DNA of 64,000 bases. Source: Vibrio hepatarius (GTDB lineage Bacteria; Pseudomonadota; Gammaproteobacteria; Enterobacterales; Vibrionaceae). Positions within the stretch are counted from its first letter, which is position 1. Each line of letters begins with the position of its first letter. The notes beneath the pieces are model-generated. The model did no database searches, was not told where the DNA came from, and worked only from the letters and a program-made list of their open reading frames with translations. The stretch spans positions 185,508-249,507 of the forward strand of contig NZ_JAATOO010000003.1 of NCBI RefSeq assembly GCF_011806575.1, written 5' to 3'. This document shows positions 1 through 9,900 of this stretch, piece after piece. The position numbers and the translations under genes are program-made.

Positions 1-1788
1 AAAGCCTTTAAAACCGGGAATCGTTTCGGAAATCAGATTGCGAATACGACGGTAGTCTTCAATCACCCAGTTCCAGTCGATTGGATGATGACCAAGTGTT
101 GCGTTGGCAATGCCCGCAATAATCGCCGGTTCTGAACGTAACTGCTCTGAGCGCGGCTTTAACTGACCATAAGAGATGTGGACCATGCTAAACGTATCTT
201 CCACCGTTACGCCTTGTGGACCGCTAGCTTGCTTATCGATCTCTGTTCGACCAAGACACGGAAGAATCAACGCATCTTTACCTGTCACCAAGTGCGAGCG
301 ATTCAGTTTGGTTGAGATATGCACGGTTAAATCGCAATTCTTCATCGCTTGATGCGTACGTTCAGTATCTGGTGTTGCTTGAGCAAAGTTGCCGCCTAAA
401 CCGATAAAGACTTTGGATTGTTTCTGCTCCATCGCCATGATCGCTTGAACCGTGTTGTGACCGACTTCGCGTGGTACTTTGAAGTTAAACTGACGCTCGA
501 TACTATCAAGTAGCTGAGCAGATGGCTTTTCATCGATACCCATCGTACGGTCACCCTGCACATTGCTGTGACCACGTACCGGAGATAACCCTGCCCCTGG
601 CTTACCAACGTTACCTCGTAACATTTGCACATTCGCCACCTCTTTAATAGTCTGCACGGAATGGCGATGTTGAGTTAATCCCATTGCCCAGCACATAATG
701 ACGCGTTCCGAGCGTCGGTACATGCTAGCCACCATTTCGATTTCACTCAGTTCAAGTCCAGATTGCTTGGCGATGTGCTCCCAAGACGTGGCATCAATTT
801 CTGCTAGATAATCATCGATACCTGTGGTGTGTTGGCTAATAAACTCACGGTCAAATACCGCTTTGCCGTTTGATGCCAACGCCTCTCGTTCCCATTGCAA
901 CAAGAACTTGGCAATGCCACGAAATACTGCCATATCACCACCCAACGCAGGTCTTAAGTAGGCGGTATTGGTCGGTTTTGAACCATTGCGAAGCATCTCT
1001 ATTGGCACTTGCGGGTTCTGAAAGCGCTCTAATCCACGTTCTTTAAGCGGGTTCAAGCAGATCACTTGCGCACCACGTTTTACTGCTTCTCGCAATGGTT
1101 CCAGCATACGCGGATGGTTAGTTCCTGGATTCTGACCAATCACAAAAATGGCGTCTGCCTTTTCGAAATCATCAAAGATCACCGTACCTTTGCCAACACC
1201 GATTGTGTCTTTCATGCCTATGGCACTGGCTTCATGGCACATGTTTGAACAATCAGGGAAATTGTTGGTACCAAACGCACGAACAAATAGCTGGTACAAA
1301 AACGCCGCTTCATTACTTGCGCGGCCAGAGGTATAAAACTCGGCTTGATGAGGCGACTCCAGCTGCTTTAAGTGTTTCGCAACGAGTTCAAACGCTTCAT
1401 TCCATTCGATAGGAACATAGTGGTCACTGGAAGCGTCATACTTCATTGGATGAGTAATGCGGCCTTGGTATTCAAGCCAATAATCGGACTGAGTCAGCAG
1501 AGAGCTAACGCTATGGTTGGCGAAAAATTCTGGATCAACAAAGCGGTTCGTTGCTTCCCAGTTCACCGCTTTAGCGCCATTCTCACAGAAATTTACTTTC
1601 CCGCTTTCTGGCGACTCCCCCCATGCACATCCAGGGCAATCAAAGCCACCATTTTGGTTAGTCTTAAGCATGGTACGGATGTTCTTGACCGCATTTTCAC
1701 TGCCCCACCAACTCTTAGTGACGGCTTTTAACGCTCCCCAACCACCAGCTGGGCCTTTGTATTGCTTGATTTGTTCTTTATGGCTCAC
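1..1788 (-). CDS. FdhF/YdeP-family molybdopterin oxidoreductase, partial (C-terminus beyond left edge)
   Basis: The frame is open from a GTG at 1788 to the window edge, giving 596 N-terminal residues; the family is usually about 760 residues. An AGGAG ribosome site lies 7 bases before the GTG. The N-terminus reads through a KGPAGGWGALKA stretch and then FDCPGCAWGE, a signature of the YdeP-like formate-dehydrogenase-alpha homologues, which lack the classic N-terminal CxxCxxxC iron-sulfur motif. Members bind a molybdopterin guanine dinucleotide cofactor; the substrate is not firmly known (E. coli YdeP is linked to acid resistance). The nearby fdhD, whose product sulfurates the cofactor, and the FNR-type boxes upstream support an oxygen-controlled molybdoenzyme. 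Family assignment is secure, substrate is not. Confidence 0.9.
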   Translation of the reverse strand, partial: MSHKEQIKQYKGPAGGWGALKAVTKSWWGSENAVKNIRTMLKTNQNGGFDCPGCAWGESPESGKVNFCENGAKAVNWEATNRFVDPEFFANHSVSSLLTQSDYWLEYQGRITHPMKYDASSDHYVPIEWNEAFELVAKHLKQLESPHQAEFYTSGRASNEAAFLYQLFVRAFGTNNFPDCSNMCHEASAIGMKDTIGVGKGTVIFDDFEKADAIFVIGQNPGTNHPRMLEPLREAVKRGAQVICLNPLKERGLERFQNPQVPIEMLRNGSKPTNTAYLRPALGGDMAVFRGIAKFLLQWEREALASNGKAVFDREFISQHTTGIDDYLAEIDATSWEHIAKQSGLELSEIEMVASMYRRSERVIMCWAMGLTQHRHSVQTIKEVANVQMLRGNVGKPGAGLSPVRGHSNVQGDRTMGIDEKPSAQLLDSIERQFNFKVPREVGHNTVQAIMAMEQKQSKVFIGLGGNFAQATPDTERTHQAMKNCDLTVHISTKLNRSHLVTGKDALILPCLGRTEIDKQASGPQGVTVEDTFSMVHISYGQLKPRSEQLRSEPAIIAGIANATLGHHPIDWNWVIEDYRRIRNLISETIPGFKGF

Positions 1789-1947
1789 GACTTTACTCCT
1801 CACGAACATGAACAACAGCAAACAGGTGACCGGTGGTAACAGGCGCGTTATTAAATAATGCGGAAGTAGCGGAACGGTTATTTATAATTGAGAATTTTGC
1901 CTGTCTACTGTTTTGAATACTTGAGATAGATTGGCGCGAGTTGCGCC

Positions 1948-1961
1948 TTGATCTAAATCAA
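1948..1961. promoter_or_regulatory. FNR-type binding site
   Basis: TTGATCTAAATCAA is a perfect match to the FNR consensus TTGAT-N4-ATCAA. It lies 160 bases upstream of the YdeP-like start. Inference: oxygen-responsive control of that gene. Confidence 0.7.
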
Positions 1962-2223
1962 GGTTATGTGCATAAACAGTATGCGTCCAATTGATATTGC
2001 CGAATGAGTGATAAACAAAATCTATGATGAAAATTCATCACTCGCATTTTAGCGGTCTTCAAATTCTAGTGATAAATAAACACTATTGCCGCATAGCATT
2101 CATCGCCTATATCTCGCTCTATTCTGAGATAAAGCTCAGTAAATTCGAGATTAAAAGCAATAGACACCATCTATCACACTATAGATAGTTTATATTTGAC
2201 CACTCTAACCACTCGGCTTAACC

Positions 2224-2237
2224 TTGATTTAGATCAA
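2224..2237. promoter_or_regulatory. FNR-type binding site
   Basis: TTGATTTAGATCAA is a second perfect FNR-type palindrome, about 136 bases upstream of the LysR start. Two exact copies in one intergenic region make chance unlikely. Confidence 0.7.
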
Positions 2238-2372
2238 TTTTAGTTAACACTTTGCTCTTGACGGAGAAAGTGAAAAATCGTTGTTCTGCATGAATTGGAC
2301 ACGATGAAGCATAGAGTCATCAATTTTATCTATTTAAGTTCAACGTCGGTTTATAGGTGATTGTCAGCGGTC

Positions 2373-3257
2373 ATGGATATCAAACAACTCAAATACCTTA
2401 TTGCACTCGACCAAACCAAACATTTCGGTCAAGCGGCTGCATTGTGTCATATCACCCAACCGACTCTGTCTATGCGAATTAGACGCTTGGAAGAAGAGTT
2501 GGATTTGGAGCTGATTACGCGCAGCCAACGCTTTGAAGGATTTACCGAGGCCGGAGAGCGAATTCTCGCGTGGGCGAAAACCGTACTTGCCGCGCACGAC
2601 GGTTTACAAGCGGAAGCAGCAAACTGCCGCGGGCAACTCGTTGGTTCGCTGCGTATTGGTATGGTCCCACTGGCAAGTCAAAATCCCATGCAGTTGATTC
2701 AGCCGTTGGCAAAGATGTTCCCTGAGCTGCGCTTTCAAGTCTTATCCATGACGTCAGAACAGATCATTGACCAACTGAATCGTAATCAGTTGGATTTAGG
2801 CATGTGTTACGTCGACCAAGTTAACACGGCTTACTTTGACGTTATAGAAATGAATTCAACCGATTTAGGTGTGCTCTATGACCGTCGTTTTTTTGATTTT
2901 GCCGAGCAAGAAGTGTTGTGGGAATCACTTAATAACATTCCTCTTGGACTTTTATCCAAAGGGATGCACTATCGCCATTCAATTGACTTGAGTTTCGGCA
3001 GTAAAGGGCTAGTGCCGCAAACCGTGATTGAAAGCAACTCAACATTCCATTTGATTCAAGCCGTCACTAGCGGTCTGTGCTGCGCCATTATGCCGCTAAA
3101 TTCAGGGCTTGAAGAACTAAACGAACAACTGAGTATTGTGCCAATTGAAAAGGCGGTTGTGCACTCGCCGCTTGGTCTATTAAAGCGTAAGCAAGAGCCT
3201 TACTCAGCAATGACTGATCAATGCTTCGCCGAAGCAAGAAGCATATTTAATCAATAG
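2373..3257 (+). CDS. LysR-family transcriptional regulator linked to the molybdoenzyme genes
   Basis: This is a 294-residue LysR protein. The N-terminal winged helix-turn-helix (about residues 1-60, MDIKQLKYLIAL through LSMRIRRLEEEL) is followed by a co-inducer-binding domain. An in-frame TTG twelve bases upstream (2361) abuts an AGGTGA and is a less likely start; the ATG gives the normal LysR N-terminus. It is divergent from the YdeP-like oxidoreductase and 50 bases upstream of fdhD in the same direction. It therefore probably controls formate dehydrogenase-type genes, but the effector is unknown. Confidence 0.88.
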   Translation: MDIKQLKYLIALDQTKHFGQAAALCHITQPTLSMRIRRLEEELDLELITRSQRFEGFTEAGERILAWAKTVLAAHDGLQAEAANCRGQLVGSLRIGMVPLASQNPMQLIQPLAKMFPELRFQVLSMTSEQIIDQLNRNQLDLGMCYVDQVNTAYFDVIEMNSTDLGVLYDRRFFDFAEQEVLWESLNNIPLGLLSKGMHYRHSIDLSFGSKGLVPQTVIESNSTFHLIQAVTSGLCCAIMPLNSGLEELNEQLSIVPIEKAVVHSPLGLLKRKQEPYSAMTDQCFAEARSIFNQ

Positions 3258-3307
3258 TTTAACGTCACCATCACCAATCAAGTGCGGTAGACAAATGAGG
3301 TAAATTC

Positions 3308-4138
3308 ATGAGATGCACTGTTCAGTTACATGATGATCTAGCGGATTTTAACCAAGCGCCTCCTTTGCCAAACGCGCTACGCTACAAAGAGTTGACTGGC
3401 GATTGCCACGTTCAAGACATGCCGTTGGCGAGTGAATCTGCGATTGCCATCAGTTACAACGGAATCAGTCAGGCGGTGATGATGGTGACACCAGGACACA
3501 TGGAAGACTTTGTGCGTGGATTCAGCCTAAGTACTGGCATCGTCAAAAGCTTTGGGGAAATACGCGATGTTCAAATCGGCGGTGATGGAGAATCACATTA
3601 CGCTGAAGTTGAAATCAGTAACCGTGCTTTTTGGCAGATGAAGACACAAAGACGCAACCTAGCGGGCACAACTGGGTGTGGAATCTGCGGAGTTGAAGCG
3701 CTAGAACAGGCGCTGCCGGAACTAACGCCACTTTCCCCCTATCCAGCGCCTAATCCGCTGGTGTTCGAAGGGCTACGCGACAAGATCGCCATTCATCAAC
3801 AAGCGGCTAGAACATCCGGAGCATTGCACGCGGCTTTGTTCGCCAATGCGAAAGGTGAAATCATCTTGTGTCGTGAAGATATCGGTCGCCATAACGCTCT
3901 GGATAAACTTATCGGCGCGTTGTCAGCCAACGATATTGACACGAAAAGCGGCTTCGTAATCATGACCAGTCGCTGTAGTTTAGAGCTGATCCACAAAGCT
4001 GTACGAGCGAAAATCGCTACTTTGGTCTGTTTATCCGCACCAACAGCGTTAACCGTTGAGTGGGCAAGAAGAAATAACCTGAATCTGATTCATTTACCTA
4101 ACAACGATTCACCTAGGTTGTACAGTCCTGCACCGTAA
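3308..4138 (+). CDS. fdhD: Formate dehydrogenase accessory sulfurtransferase FdhD
   Basis: FdhD transfers sulfur from the cysteine desulfurase IscS to the molybdenum cofactor of formate dehydrogenases, which is needed for activity. The 276-residue protein carries the conserved CGICG motif (Cys124 and Cys127 within TTGCGICG), the sulfur-relay cysteines, and the typical later segments LCREDIGRHNALDK and IMTSRCSLELI. The ATG follows a GAGG ribosome site. It sits downstream of the LysR gene, probably in one transcript, and beside its likely client, the YdeP-like molybdoenzyme. A strong bidirectional terminator follows. Confidence 0.95.
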   Translation: MRCTVQLHDDLADFNQAPPLPNALRYKELTGDCHVQDMPLASESAIAISYNGISQAVMMVTPGHMEDFVRGFSLSTGIVKSFGEIRDVQIGGDGESHYAEVEISNRAFWQMKTQRRNLAGTTGCGICGVEALEQALPELTPLSPYPAPNPLVFEGLRDKIAIHQQAARTSGALHAALFANAKGEIILCREDIGRHNALDKLIGALSANDIDTKSGFVIMTSRCSLELIHKAVRAKIATLVCLSAPTALTVEWARRNNLNLIHLPNNDSPRLYSPAP

Positions 4139-4157
4139 TTTCATTTCCTAACATAGC

Positions 4158-4187
4158 AAAAGAGAGACTTCATTAAGTCTCTCTTTT
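4158..4187. terminator. Bidirectional intrinsic terminator
   Basis: A perfect 13-bp stem (AAAAGAGAGACTT and its complement) with a 4-base loop has A and T runs at the two ends. It separates fdhD from the convergent MFS gene. Confidence 0.85.
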
Positions 4188-4204
4188 AGTTTACTTAGAC
4201 CACA

Positions 4205-5374
4205 TCATGCTACAGCTTTATTGGAACGATAGGTGTTAACACCAAACATCACAATGATTGCGATAACAAACGGTAAGACATATAAGTTCATTGCTTCCCA
4301 ACCCACTGTCGATTCTAACCAACCAGAGAGTAGCGCTGTCACCGTGACACAACTGAAGACGAAAAATTCGTTGAAAGCTTGTGCCTTGGCTTTATTGTGC
4401 GCAGCATACGATTGGCTAAACAAACCTGTCGCAGCAATAAACATGAAGTTCCAACCAACGCCTAATAATACCAACGCTAAAGAAAAGTGCCAAATTGACT
4501 GACCGTGGATGTTGATGCCAATGCAAACCACAAACGATAAGCCACCCAATAGGATTATTTTTCTCGGACCAAAACGTTGGATAAGTTTACCGGTAAAAAA
4601 CGCCGGAACGAACATACCCAAAACATGCCATTCAATCACGCCAGCGGCTTTCTCGAAATCGAAACCGCAACCTATCATCGCAAGCGGCGTCGCCGTCATC
4701 AGAATATTCATCACCGCGTAAGAGACCATTGCCGCGCATACTGACAACATAAAGTTAGGCGCGGAGATAATCTCAGACAACTTGTCTGCTTTTGGCGCGT
4801 CTTGATGTTTCACTGGCTTTGGGAAGTTTATGGTTTGAAGCAAAATCAGTGCAATGATGTTTAGCACGATCAACGCCATAAACCCGCCAACGTACAAACC
4901 ATCTGGTGACCATTGTTGTGAATAAATCGCCAAGTTCGGCCCTAGCATTGCCGCCAATACGCCACCAGCCATGGAGATGGAAATCGCTTGATGGCGCGCA
5001 TGCTCTTCACACACTTCTATCGCGGCAAAACGGTAGAGCGTACCAAAGCCAATACCGACACCGAGTAACAAGGTTCCAATACAAAACAGACCGAACATTT
5101 CGTTCGACAGACTATATGTGGCAACACTTGCCCCGGTAATACCGACAAGGTTGCCGATACTAAAACCTTTGCGCCTGCCTAAACGCCCCATAATTAGGGA
5201 CGCGGGAATTGTTGCTGCCATTAGACCCAAGAACTGCATCGCGACAGGCAAGGTAATCATGCTTTGGTCAGGCGCTAGCTTTTTCCCGACCAAACCGATC
5301 ACGGAAATTAATAAAATATTCCCAGTCATCAACAATGCTTGGCATAACGACAGCAACCATACGTTTCGATTCAT
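4205..5374 (-). CDS. MFS transporter
   Basis: The 389-residue protein has about twelve hydrophobic segments and an MFS loop motif after the second one (MGRLGRRKG). Its start overlaps the stop of the racemase gene by four bases, so the two are co-translated. The partner suggests an amino acid or related small acid as substrate, but the sequence does not show this. No closer subfamily is recognised. Confidence 0.85.
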   Translation of the reverse strand: MNRNVWLLSLCQALLMTGNILLISVIGLVGKKLAPDQSMITLPVAMQFLGLMAATIPASLIMGRLGRRKGFSIGNLVGITGASVATYSLSNEMFGLFCIGTLLLGVGIGFGTLYRFAAIEVCEEHARHQAISISMAGGVLAAMLGPNLAIYSQQWSPDGLYVGGFMALIVLNIIALILLQTINFPKPVKHQDAPKADKLSEIISAPNFMLSVCAAMVSYAVMNILMTATPLAMIGCGFDFEKAAGVIEWHVLGMFVPAFFTGKLIQRFGPRKIILLGGLSFVVCIGINIHGQSIWHFSLALVLLGVGWNFMFIAATGLFSQSYAAHNKAKAQAFNEFFVFSCVTVTALLSGWLESTVGWEAMNLYVLPFVIAIIVMFGVNTYRSNKAVA

Positions 5375-6063
5375 CGCAGCGCCTCATGCACTGCCGCTTC
5401 AACGTGTAGTTTCGTTGTATCAAAGAGCGGGACATTGGTGTCTTCTTGTTTAACCAATAAACCGATTTCCGTGCAACCTAGAATCACGCCTTGCGCGCCA
5501 TTCTCAGACAACTCTTCGATGATCGATTGATAATCGCACCTAGAACGGCTGCTGATGTGTCCTTTGCACAACTCTTCGTAGATAATGTTGTGCACTAACT
5601 TACGCTGCACACCATTGGGCACAATCACTTCGATACCAAACTTGTCGGTTAAGCGCTGCTTATAAAATGCCTGTTCCATGGTAAATGCGGTGCCCAACAA
5701 GCCCACTTTGGTAATACCTTGCTTGGCGAGCTGCGCACCCGTTGCGTCTGCAATATGGATGAGTGGTACGCTGACTGCTTCTTCAACCTGATTTGCCACG
5801 ATGTGCATGGTGTTGGTTGCAATCAAAATAAAATCGGCTCCAGCTCTCTCTAGTGACTGCGCAGCTTCACACAGAATAATCGCCGTTTTATCCCACTCAC
5901 CGCGGCGTTGCAGTTCTTCAATTTCTGCAAAATCCACACTGTTTAGAATCAGCTTGGCAGAATGGAACCCACCCTTCGCTTGGTTAACAGCCTTGTTTAA
6001 GAATTGATAGTAACTCACTGTTGATTCCCAGCTCATCCCACCAATCACGCCGATTGTTTTCAT
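5371..6063 (-). CDS. Aspartate/glutamate racemase family protein (YgeA type)
   Basis: A 230-residue protein of the PLP-independent Asp/Glu/hydantoin racemase family. It starts MKTIGVIGGMSWEST like E. coli YgeA. Most family members use two cysteines. Here the first position is Thr83 (in ATNTMH) and the second is Cys197 (in GCTEIG), the Thr/Cys pair I recall as reported for the E. coli L-aspartate/glutamate-specific enzyme. It probably racemises L-Asp or L-Glu. It forms an overlapping pair with the MFS gene downstream. Confidence 0.88.
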   Translation of the reverse strand: MKTIGVIGGMSWESTVSYYQFLNKAVNQAKGGFHSAKLILNSVDFAEIEELQRRGEWDKTAIILCEAAQSLERAGADFILIATNTMHIVANQVEEAVSVPLIHIADATGAQLAKQGITKVGLLGTAFTMEQAFYKQRLTDKFGIEVIVPNGVQRKLVHNIIYEELCKGHISSRSRCDYQSIIEELSENGAQGVILGCTEIGLLVKQEDTNVPLFDTTKLHVEAAVHEALR

Positions 6064-6204
6064 AACGGTCCCTCACCATAAATTGAGTTACCAATTAATC
6101 AGATATATGCATAACATTCAAACGATATTACTTAAACTCTTATTCCACACTGGGTAAACGATAGAATTTGCGCGTGGAGTTTTTTATACTGATTCGACAA
6201 GCAC

Positions 6205-6864
6205 ATGAGCAATAAAGGAAGTACCTCTTTGAGCCTTTCGGAAAATACCCCGCAAAGAAACGTAAAGCGCGGCCGCGGACGTCCAGTCGGCGATCGTGAA
6301 TCTAGAAAGGCAGACCTACTGTCGGCGGCGATAGCCGTAACCGCAGAAGAAGGATACTCTGGGGTTTCACTGCGCAAAGTAGCCAAGCGTATGGGAGCAA
6401 CCACAGGTACAGTGACGTACTATTACGCCAACAAAGAAGAGATGATTGCCGCAGTTGCTGAAGAGTTGTTTCGACGTTTCCATGTTTCATTAAATTTAAA
6501 CGACGAAAACACTGACATCAAGTCGATGTTAGATAAGCTATTAAATTGGCCAGAGTCTGAATACTCAGTATTGTGGCTCGCTTTTGTTCAGTTGCTCGCC
6601 CACGCACGCCAAGAGCCCGCATTTGCATCAGTGATTCAGCGTAACTACCTTGTAGTGAAAGATGTACTGACTGCACTGGTTGAAAGAGGGCAAGCAAACC
6701 AAACCATCAGAGATGACATTAGCGCAGAGCTTATTGCAGACCAATTGAGCGCACTTGCAGATGGGTGGATGGTGATGATGCCGCTAGATCCAGAGCGATT
6801 TAGTCCAGAGAGAACTCAGCTTCTTTCAGAATCGGTGCTTACGCTCATCAAACCGATAAAATAA
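6205..6864 (+). CDS. TetR-family transcriptional regulator
   Basis: This 219-residue protein begins with a basic tail (KRGRGRPVGDRESRKADLL) followed by a TetR helix-turn-helix (residues about 30-80, GYSGVSLRKVAKRMGATTGTVTYYYANKEEM). The C-terminal ligand domain resembles the BetI-type group. It is divergent from the racemase-MFS pair, 141 bases away, and convergent with the RND pump genes. It may control either; divergence favours the racemase-MFS pair. The ligand is unknown. Confidence 0.85.
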   Translation: MSNKGSTSLSLSENTPQRNVKRGRGRPVGDRESRKADLLSAAIAVTAEEGYSGVSLRKVAKRMGATTGTVTYYYANKEEMIAAVAEELFRRFHVSLNLNDENTDIKSMLDKLLNWPESEYSVLWLAFVQLLAHARQEPAFASVIQRNYLVVKDVLTALVERGQANQTIRDDISAELIADQLSALADGWMVMMPLDPERFSPERTQLLSESVLTLIKPIK

Positions 6865-6889
6865 TACCTCTCCCTGAACAGCGTAAAAA

Positions 6890-6924
6890 CTAAAAAGCTG
6901 GGCAACAACTGCCCAGCTTTTTAG
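6890..6924. terminator. Bidirectional intrinsic terminator
   Basis: A perfect 15-bp stem (CTAAAAAGCTGGGCA and complement) with a 5-base loop lies between the convergent TetR and RND permease genes. Confidence 0.88.
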
Positions 6925-6930
6925 TATCAG

Positions 6931-9900
6931 CTAAGACTCTTCTTTTACGTTAAATACCAACGCGTAGAAAACGGGCAACACCACCATAATTAGCAATGTG
7001 CCAAACAGTAGCCCACCGATGATCGTCACTGCCATTGATGAGAAGAACACGTCAAAAATTAATGGAATCATGCCTAACGCCGTTGTCAGTGCCGCCATTG
7101 CCACTGGGCGAAGACGGCTTGCAGACGCGTCTATGATTGCCGTAATCAAACTTTTGCCTAGCGGTAATTCTAGATTTATTTGCTCCACCAACACTATGGC
7201 GTTTTTAATTAGCATTCCAGCCAAGCTCAAAAAACCTAACAGCGCCATAAAACCGAACGACTCACCAGAGGCCAATAAGCCAACCGTTACGCCGATAAGA
7301 GCGAGAGGAACGCACAACCAAATTACCAGAGGTTGACGCAGTGAGTTGAACATCATGATAGTAATCAACACCATCGCTACAACAAACATCGGTATTGAGG
7401 CAGCCAAACCAGCATTGGCCTTGGCTGAGTCTTCATATTCACCGCCCCACTCTAGTGTATAGCCCTGTGGTAACTCTAACGCTTCGATTTTAGGGCGAAT
7501 CTTTTCAAACAATACGCTGGCATTACCAACGATAGGATCGGCGAACACTGTAATTGTGCGTTTTCGGTTTCTGCGATGAATGATTTCATCTTCGAACACT
7601 GTCTCATAAGATTGAACGACTTGCCCTAAAGGAATCATCCTTTGGGCAGCGTTACTCCAAATCTGTAAGTCGGATAAATTACCAATATCACTGCGACGTT
7701 TTTCGTCATCACGAACGACGATAGGCAATATCAGATCGGACTCTCTGTATAGCCCCGCAGTTATACCCTGAAAGCCTTCTTTAATGGCTTGCGCAACCAT
7801 TTGACGAGTAATGCCGTTGATGTTTGCTTGTTCTTCGGACACGACCGCACGAATCACTTTTACAGGCTGGCGCCAGTCGGTACGCACCGATTTAGTATTC
7901 GATTCAGCGCGATAGATCTGCTCAATTTCTGCTGCAATCCGTCTTAGCTCATCAATATCTGGGCCACTGATCCTAGCTTGAATTTTCCCGCTTGAACCCG
8001 GCCCCATTAGAAATGGGGAAGCATAGGCCAACGCATCTGGGAACGTTGCAGACAGCTCGGCTTCAATTTTTGGCATCAACTCATCGATCACCAGTTGATC
8101 GTGCACTTTTACGATGAACTGCACATAGGAACTATTGGCTTGCTCCGGTTGATACGTTAAAAGAAAACGCAGTGTTCCTTCCCCAATACTACTAGTGACA
8201 CTCTCCACTTCTTCGTGTTTCAGAAGCAAGTCTTCGATTGCTTTTGCGTCGCGGCGTGTCTCATCAATATGTGTGCCTTGAGGTAACCAATAATCAACCA
8301 TAAACTGCGGGCGCATCGCACTTGGCAAAAAGTTATGCTCGACGAATGTAAAGCTCCACATCGCTAACGCAAACAACCCCATCACCGATGCAGAACTCAA
8401 ATACCGATGGCGAATACAGCCAAGTAAGAAGCCCTTGTAACGATTGTAGAAAGGAGTGTTATACGGATCCGATTCTTGATTTGATGCGTTATTGTTCTTA
8501 AAGAACAAGGTACACATCAAAGGAGTCACGGTAACGGCGGTTACCCAACTTAACAGTAGTGACACCAACACAACTTGGAATAATGATCGGCAGAACTCAC
8601 CCGTGTCGTCGTTTGACGTACCAATCGCTGCAAAGGCAAGAATGGCAATCAGTGTTGCACCCAGTAACGGCCATGCGGATTCTTTCACGACATCAATCGA
8701 GGCCTCTTTTGCTGAACTGCCTCGTTGCATCCGAATCAATACGCCATCGACTACCACTATTGCGTTGTCGACCAACATGCCAAGTGCAATGATTAGCGCA
8801 CCTAACGACACTCGCTCAAGCGCTACGCCAATGGGTTGCAAGAACAGAAAAGAGCCGACAATGGTTAAAACCAGTATAAAACCAATCAACAATCCACTGC
8901 GCACTCCCATAAACAACAGCAAAACGGCGATAACAATCGCGGTTGCTTCAGCCAAGCTGGCGACAAAGCCAATAATTGCTGTTTGGACTGAATCTGACTG
9001 GAGCGAAACGATGTTTACTTCCATCCCAACAGGGCGTTTGCTCTCTAGTTCACTCAAGCGGGCAAACAGCGCCTCGCCCATCGTCACCACGTTCCCACCA
9101 GTCACGGTTGACACACCTAAGCCAATCCCCGTTAATCCGTTAAAACGAATTTCGTTGGCTACAGGATCAACGTAGTCGCGCTTAACTTCGGCGACATCGC
9201 GCAAGTAGATTTGTCGTTCTTCGCCTGGCAGACTGATTACATGCGACTTAATATCATCCACAGACTCAAATCCGCCTGTCGGTGCAATCGAGACAAAACT
9301 ACTCCCCAACCGCGCACGTCCAGCGTCGACAGCCACTCCCTTTTTCTGCAGTTGCTGGACAATCAACGCGGGTTGAACCCCGAGCTGAGACATACGGTCG
9401 CGGTTGAATTCTATGTACACGGCCTCTTGACGTTCAGCAAACGTTGTCACTTTGCCAACATCGTCAACTAGCAGCAGTTCACGCTTCAATAAGTCCACAT
9501 AACGTTTTACTTCTGCATAGCTATAACCGTCTCCGGTAACCACGAGAAAAGCACTGTACACATCACCGTAGTCATCCAGTACATACGATTGGCCTGCACC
9601 TGGTGGTAAGTTGTTTTGAGCATCCGAGATTTTTCTACGCAGTTCGTCCCACACTTGTGGCAAGGTCGACTTGTCGTAGCTATCTTTCACTTTTACTGTA
9701 ATGGTCGATAGGCCGCGCTCAGATTTGGAGTTGACTCGCTCGACTTGACCAAGTTGTTGTATTGCTTGCTCGAGTTCATCGCTGACTTCTTGCTCCACTT
9801 CAAGCGCTGAAGCACCAGGATAAGCAGTGATAACCAACGCTTCCTTAATCGTAAACTCAGGGTCTTCTAAGCGACTCATATCTAAATAGGCACTGAGTCC

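Larger units (their letters stand above)
1789..2372. promoter_or_regulatory. Divergent promoter region between the YdeP-like gene and the LysR gene
   Basis: This is 584 bases without a gene, AT-rich, between two divergently transcribed genes. It holds two perfect FNR-type boxes, listed separately. I see no other gene or RNA in it. Confidence 0.6.

Noticed and set aside
8492..9175. 227-codon frame antisense to the RND permease
   Set aside because: It lies entirely opposite a well-conserved gene, with no start context or homology.
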